The notes under the pieces were generated by a model, which saw only the letters and a program-made list of their open reading frames with translations, had not been told where the DNA came from and ran no database searches. The translations under genes and the position numbers were made by a program. From Blastomyces gilchristii SLH14081 (lineage: Eukaryota; Ascomycota; Eurotiomycetes; Onygenales; Ajellomycetaceae), in contig NW_003101662.1 of the NCBI RefSeq assembly GCF_000003855.2, positions 622,441-686,440 on the forward strand: a stretch of DNA of 64,000 bases, read 5' to 3'. The first letter of the stretch is position 1. Every line of letters starts with the position of its first letter. Shown in pieces: positions 58,301 through 64,000 of this stretch.

Positions 58301-58756
58301 ACTGAGTATTAAGAGAGATCACAAAGAGATTTGAGACAAAGAATGTCAAAGAGATCAAGTCATATCTTGAAATGAAGGTCAAATGCCAGAGAAATAGCAA
58401 TCTAGCAGTTACACAGAGTCATTATATTGAGGAGATTCTTGAAGATTTCAGCATGAATAAGGTGAATCCTGCAGGGACCTCAATAGTGGCGGGCATACAA
58501 CTGAAGTTTTCACCTGATAAGGATGGTGAATTGAATGACAACTTTACAGCTACAAGATATCATCAAGAATTGAGATCATTGCAGTATTTAGTCTCAAGCA
58601 GCCGGTCAGACCTGGCATTCACAGTCAACTATCTCTCGCATTTTAACTCACATTCACACAAAGCATGTTGAGCAGTGTTGAAGCATGTCCTACATTATGT
58701 CAAGAAGATGAAAAACCATGGCATATTATACAGAAAGAAGATCAGTGATATGAGTC
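55312..58756 (+). pseudogene. Copia gag-pol remnant (gag C-term, protease, integrase, reverse transcriptase)
   Basis: Broken polyprotein. Gag helices (DHAFIEYLITIRTDYICLE, VNRD.VSFIRNQ) precede a zinc knuckle at 55786-55828 (CYHCQKIDHIQTDY, last Cys now Tyr). The protease site at 55989-56030 reads D-I-stop-ILDSELSTHIT where the family has DxWILDSGAS.H.T. Integrase is recognisable at 56870-57200 (EEFKSQELKIYCQSKEIAYE, with the DNGGEF core reduced to NDEEEF). Reverse transcriptase runs from about 57780 (VYDQKFNNKREIIHFKAH) to 58700 (FKILSYDSGFLYHS, YIEEILEDFSMNKVNPAGTS). Its YVDD active site is HVND (58255-58266). The pol stops I traced are almost all TGA at family Trp positions. The frame enters RNase H (MSLD.LCD) exactly where the second hAT-like copy starts. 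Confidence 0.85.
58749..58756. other. Predicted target site of hAT-like copy 2
   Basis: TATGAGTC directly precedes the terminal TAGACTGA. If copy 2 is full length its duplicate should lie just past the window, near 64525. Confidence 0.4.
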
Positions 58757-59126
58757 TAGACTGACTGTGTGACTGTGTCTAGAATCAGAATCAAACTTTA
58801 CAGTTATCACATTGTCTAAAAGCATTACTTCTGATCATGATTTGTGTTCATTATATTGATCTCAAATCACATTATTTCAGATATTAAAGGTCTCAGATTC
58901 ACTTTTCAAATAAAAATCTAGTCTCAGATAAAGAATATGTTTGAATTCTTAGTCACATTTTCATTCTGATCTCATTATTGAAAATAATATTAAATGAGAT
59001 TATGAAATCATTTCTCACTTACATAATATCATAACATAGTGCTCATTTGTTGAAAATTTAACAGAGAGTGTTATCAAATATCATTACTTTTCTAAACACA
59101 GATTATAATTAATATCATTTTAATTA

Positions 59127-59250
59127 AAAAAAAAATATAAAATATAAAAAATAATAAAAAAATAAAAAATAAAACAACAAGAAAAAATCACAATAAAAAA
59201 AAAAAAAGAAAAGAAAAAGAAAAAAATAAAAAATAAAAATAAAAAAAAAT
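59127..59250. repeat. A-rich tract in copy 2
   Basis: Inverted counterpart of the T-rich tract at 54820-54943. Confidence 0.9.
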
Positions 59251-60348
59251 CAAGATTACAGAGCTGCAGTATTCTTAAAATACTCACTTCTCAGAGTCTT
59301 TGTAATATTCATTATCAACTGTGTATCTCTCACAGTGAGAGTAACACAGCTGCAATGAGTTATTATCTTAATATCATCTAATAAATAATCAGTATATATC
59401 TATATAAATGTGAATAATTAGAAAACATACACTTAAAAAGTGTGATCAGAGTGAACTCTGCTGTCACTTGAATAGCATTAAGAATAGAATGCTGAAATCA
59501 ATGATTTCTCTCATTAATTTCACAGACAAGATGTACAAAGATAATCTTGAGAAATATAAGATTCTCTAACTTCTGATAAAAACAGATCTCACAGAGAGAC
59601 TCTATTTTCATTATATCAGAGACTGAGTATTATTAAAAAGTATTACTTCAATGCACATGCACTTACTACAGCAATTCATTCTCTGCACATGTGACTGAGA
59701 GTTGCAGCTTTCTCACATCACACAGCTCTCTCTGAGATGCTGCTGTCAGTTTGCAATTCACACAGTCTCTCAGTTCAGTACATGCTGTATATATACAGTT
59801 CTACATGCTGAGGCTGTGTTGATTATTATAGTCTGATATAATACTTGCTTTTCACAGGTCATATTTTGTTTGATTGAGAGAAAGAGAGAATGTGACTGCT
59901 GTTTTATTTAAGAGAAAGTGAATAATTAAATCTATAGAAGATAATTTAATTTCTTCTACATTTAAAATTTGATTAGTCTATACTCTTCAATTTGAGAGTT
60001 TCTGAGAGTGTTTTAATAGTTTTCATATCAGCTTGAAATTAGTGATTGATTGAAGAAGAGAAAAGAGAGAAGAAAGAAATAAGAATAACTTATCTTTATA
60101 ATATGAAAATAGAGAATTGCTGCAATCATTTATTCTAGTAACAAAGATCTGTTTTCTGCATATATCTCTGATATAGATTATATAATAACTGCATACAAAG
60201 AATATCAACAGTGCATGTATTAAATAAAGATGATATTACTATACAATACTATAGCTGTTTCTGTACATTACTGAAAACTGTTAATATTTTCTTTAAGTCT
60301 TTTTATATTTGATAAGTCAGTAATATATTTCAATGCACTCTCTCTTTC

Positions 60349-60441
60349 ATTATTATTATTATTATCATTATTATCATTATTATTATCACTATCACTATCA
60401 TCATTATTATCATCATCATTATTATTATTATTATTATTATA
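60349..60441. repeat. (ATT)n/(ATC)n microsatellite within copy 2
   Basis: Inverted counterpart of the array at 53626-53722, slightly different in unit order. Confidence 0.85.
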
Positions 60442-60539
60442 TTATTTCTGACTATCTCTTCTATCTTCATCTCTCTTCAACACTCACTGAAATCAATTAT
60501 GTTATTTCTCTTCAAATATTCTGCAGTTCTGCAGATCAT

Positions 60540-61270
60540 CAAGGCACATGAGCACTGTCACAGATTGAAGAGAGAGAAGAAGAAGATGTTTAAATAAGAA
60601 GAGATAGATTATAAGACATATTATAATATCTTAAAGAGACTTTATAAGAGAGTAGAATAATAATAATTTTAAGTAACACTTCTGATAGATTTAGACTGAA
60701 CTAAGTATAGAAATAATGCAGATGACACTGTCTGTGAGAGATTGAAAAAGAAGATAGTGAAGAGTCTTATACAGTAGTAATAAGATCAGAAGAAGTTCTG
60801 AGAATGATTTAAGACTAAGATGAAGAGAGAGAGAGATAAGAAGAGTATTACTGTAAATAAACAGTAGTAGAAGAAGATTAAGAGAGTGTTAAAGTGAAAG
60901 ATAAAGAAGTTAAAACTGATAAGTTTTTTATTTATTGAGAGATAATAATTTTTGATAACACTTCTATTCTTTAATTGATTAGCAGAAGCTGACAGAGAAG
61001 AAGAGAATTAAGACCTTGTTCAGATCTTGAATACACTTCATGATTCAGAATATTGAGAAGACAGTCCTGCTCTCTGAGCATGTCAATCTGCTTACTACTG
61101 AGATGAAACCTGAGACAGCAGACCAGAAAATGCAGGATTTTGAGATACAGGTTGATCTGGCTGAGAAGAAGCAGTGAGAACTCTTCTCTGAGAAGGCAGC
61201 AGAGAGAGATTTTAAGATGATTATTATCTCAGATAAGAAGAAGAAGAAGAAGAAGAAGAATAAGAAGTGA
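60540..61270 (+). pseudogene. Lys-rich coding remnant in copy 2
   Basis: Counterpart of 52799-53530. Reads IIKAHEHCHRLKREKKKMFK then stop, later QNIEKTVLLSEHVNLLTTE after a shift of frame, and ends in (Lys)n-Asn-Lys-Lys. Interrupted by several TAA/TGA/TAG codons. Family unresolved. Confidence 0.45.
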
Positions 61271-64000
61271 ATTATAAAGAATGATAAGAAGAATGAGAAA
61301 GAGCAGAAAGATAATAAGTAGAAAAAGTTTTTTTCTTTTTATATTAGTTAGTTATAAGTTTATAATTATTAATAATTAAAATTAATTTTAAGTTTTTAAA
61401 AATTATTGTACAAGTTGTAATCAAGTCAGGAATAATATATATATATATATATATATTTAACTATCATGATTCATAAATCACTATAATGTATAAGTATCAA
61501 CATTTTTTCAACATTGATATTCACAATATTAATATATTTTTAATAATATTATCTGATAATGTAATTTGATAACACTCTCTTTCATAATATTAATATATTT
61601 CAAGAAATATAATAGAGATTAATCAAGATTATTTATTTACTTTTATACATTGATGATATCTAATCTGAGTTAGTACTAAAATTATAACTAAGCTAAGAAA
61701 TAAGATTATTTTCTCTTATATTAATTCTTCTTACACACATCAGTGATCAGTTATTGAAAATAAATTATTATCTTTCTTAAATTATTATCATATCTTCTGA
61801 ATTCACTTCTTTCACTTCTTTTACTTCTATTGAAAATTCACAAACTCTTCAAGAAATCACTATAAATCACAAAGTCTATATTATTTATAATTCAACACAG
61901 AATACTCTCTTTCAATTATAATAAATAATCACTTCATTCTTCACATCTGATTTCAGGTCATGAAATTTATGAAAAACTCAATATAAATACTGAGATGAAC
62001 TATGAAATAATTATCAACAGATTATATTATAGATTACTGAAGAGTTATCTCTCTACTATAATTACTATAACTTTATTCAGAAACATTCATCATGAACTAA
62101 TTATAACTCTGAAGAAATTTTCTAACATCTGAAGTTATCAGAATGCAGATAATAAAAGAAAAATAATCAGAAAATTACTACTAAGCTGATAAATTACTCT
62201 ATCAGATAATGATTTTTAATAATACTAACTTTCTAATTTGAAGAAAATTATATGAAAATAATTATATATCAGTACTCTGATTTCATAACTCTTATCTAAT
62301 AACTTCTGTGAATAATTACTTTATATATATATATCTCTGAATCTTTCTCTTCAATTAATTGAAAACTCTGAATTCTGAACACTTCTTTAAATACTTAATT
62401 CAAATCTTTATATTTCACATTAATTCTGTCTTCAGTTCAATCTTGAAATATATTATAAAGTTAATATATAATATCTAGAATCAGAGTTGAAGAATTATTG
62501 AAGAGTATCTCTCACAGTGAATGCATGAACTAGTACAAATAATCTTACATTTATAAGAGTTATATGTTATTATATTAATGAGAACTGAACTTATTAAGAG
62601 ACATTAATTAAATTTGAATCATTGATCAGTAGTCATACTGAGAATTATATAATAGAGATATTAATAACTGTAATTAAAAATAACTATTAAGATATTAGTC
62701 TCAGTCTTCTTATAATTATAACTGATAATACTGTGAATAACTATACTATAATAAAGAGCTTGAAGTAAAAATTAACTTTGTATTTTTAAAATAATAAACA
62801 AGATCATATTCTCTGTATTACTTATATGATTCAACTTGTAATATAAACACTGATAAAGAATCTTAATATTAAGATAAAGAATAATGAGATGACTGATTCT
62901 TGAAATGAGAATGAGATGAAAGTAATTACTTAAGTAACTTTTATATTCACTTTATAAAAGATAATATTTTTTAATAATACTTTTTAATATTACTTTTTAA
63001 TAATGCTTTTTAATAACACTACTGTTAATTTTGAATAGATTAACTAATAATTTAAATATCACAGATTTGAAATATTATTAATATGATTTATATCTTCTCT
63101 AAATAATAATAATAATTTCATAATATTTAATAAATAAATAAATCAGTCATATCACTGAATATGATACAGAATATTAGAATATGATAAAGTTCAATATATA
63201 AGATAACTATTCAGACTCTTTAATTATGTCAGATAATTAATTATTGAGTGTAATACTCTGATTAGAAAAAGATTCAGATATTGAAACTTTCTAATATAAA
63301 GTGAACTCAGTTAAAATATGTAATTAATTTACTGTTTCAGTTTTATAAGATAATAAAGATAGTCTTAATCACTTATACATCAATACTGCAGTCAGTCTGA
63401 TAAGTATATAACAGTTTATTTACTTATCTTGAAAAGCAGTTGAATCACTTAAAAAGAAATTCAGTCTGAGATAATACTATAGTGCAGGTTATTATTACTG
63501 TAAGAAATAAACTGATATATTATTATAGTAAAACTGAATAATCTTTTATAGAGTACTATACTATAGCAGCTCTACTAGATCTCTTTTATTAAGTTAATAT
63601 CTATACTTCTCAAGATTGAATAGAGAAGAAATGAGACTTATATATTAAATTAATCTAAGACTACTATAATATTAACTATCAGAGATTTAAATAAGCAGAT
63701 ATTTAAGATATAAAAATAGTGAAATATAATTCTCTAATAAGTAACAATCTTTGATAACACTTTATATTATATAGAATTATAATACTAACTTTGAAACAGA
63801 ACTTATATATATTAATTATAACTGAAAATCAGATAAAACTATATACTTATAAAACTGAATTTAATCACTATCTTCAAGATAATCTGATAAATTTACATGC
63901 TAAATCAATTCTAGAGTTATAAAAAATTATTGAGAGTATATATTCAACTGTTGCACTGATAATATGTAATATTCTGATAATTTCATTAATAGAGATGAGA

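Larger units (their letters stand above)
48886..58756 (+). mobile_element. Degenerate Ty1/copia retrotransposon, interrupted by a hAT-like element
   Basis: Class I element on the plus strand. The 5' part (48886-49544) and the main body (55312-58756) are separated by a complete DNA transposon (49545-55311) and the 3' end is cut by another copy starting at 58757, so RNase H remainder and 3' LTR must lie outside the window. The order zinc knuckle, protease, integrase, reverse transcriptase is the Pseudoviridae-type (copia) order. Every domain is broken by stops or missing residues; the element cannot be functional. No 5' LTR identified. Confidence 0.85.
58757..64000. mobile_element. hAT-like DNA transposon, copy 2 (inverted, truncated by window end)
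   Basis: Begins TAGACTGACTGTGTGACTGT and is collinear, in reverse complement, with copy 1: 58757 pairs with 55311 and 64000 pairs with 50069, a net length difference of about one base over 5.24 kb. Differences seen by eye are mainly transitions. Its missing 5' end should fall at about 64524. It contains mirrored versions of the A-rich tract, LTR-like piece, trinucleotide array, Lys-rich coding remnant and 20-bp motifs. No intact transposase. Confidence 0.75.

Noticed and set aside
48886..58756. TGA read as Trp, suggesting a reassigned (mitochondrial-type) code
   Set aside because: Gly and Cys codons at conserved sites are also mutated by G-to-A, the zinc knuckle and the reverse transcriptase active site are broken, and the segment is joined to nuclear genes that use TGA as stop. 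Mutation explains it better.

Overview
This is nuclear DNA of a filamentous ascomycete. The coding genes carry short (about 60-165 bp) GT-AG introns with CTRAC-type branch sites. Their products are typical of Eurotiomycetes: a membrane-anchored UMP kinase, eIF3m, a Tps3-like trehalose synthase subunit, a DUF7707 secreted protein, a DUF3074 protein and a LaeA-type methyltransferase. The mixture of ordinary gene-rich DNA with a very AT-rich, mutated transposon block resembles Onygenales such as Blastomyces and relatives; that placement is an inference, not something the sequence proves.

Region 1 to 48.8 kb is ordinary euchromatin with fourteen supported protein genes. In order they are: URA6-like UMP kinase (+, carrying an apparent one-base frameshift); eIF3m (-); DUF7707 GPI-type secreted protein (-); two different hotdog-fold thioesterase genes (+, +); a Tps3/Tsl1-like trehalose synthase regulatory subunit (-); an STK19-like protein (+); a small RNase III-fold protein with degenerate catalytic residues (-); a LaeA-like methyltransferase (+); a DUF3074 protein (+); a three-finger C2H2 transcription factor (-); a large proline-rich coiled-coil protein (-); a SAP plus SET protein (+); a SWIM zinc-finger protein (+); and a zinc alcohol dehydrogenase (-). 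I rebuilt exon structures by hand from splice signals and reading frame; all but URA6 give uninterrupted frames. These look like independently regulated housekeeping and regulatory genes rather than a cluster. Intergenic regions are long (up to 4.9 kb), full of microsatellites, and share a recurring 9-mer TACGGAGTA.

Region 48.85 to 64 kb is a sharply bounded AT-rich block with no live gene. I read it as a decayed Ty1/copia retrotransposon (gag start 48.9-49.5 kb; rest of gag, protease, integrase and reverse transcriptase 55.3-58.8 kb) interrupted by two copies, in opposite orientation, of one 5.77 kb DNA transposon. Copy 1 (49545-55311) is complete, with TIRs beginning TAGACTG and a near-perfect 8-bp target duplication (CTATGAAC/CTATAAAC), the hallmark of the hAT superfamily. 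Copy 2 (58757 onward) runs off the window. Together they form an inverted repeat of at least 5.24 kb around a 3.45 kb loop.

The most unusual observation is the mutation pattern of this block. CC/GG and CG are almost gone while CA/TG is plentiful, and the stops inside the copia pol frame are nearly all TGA at positions where the family has Trp (TGG). This is not the classical CpA-directed RIP signature. A second candidate novelty is a 20-bp half-palindromic motif repeated through both hAT copies.
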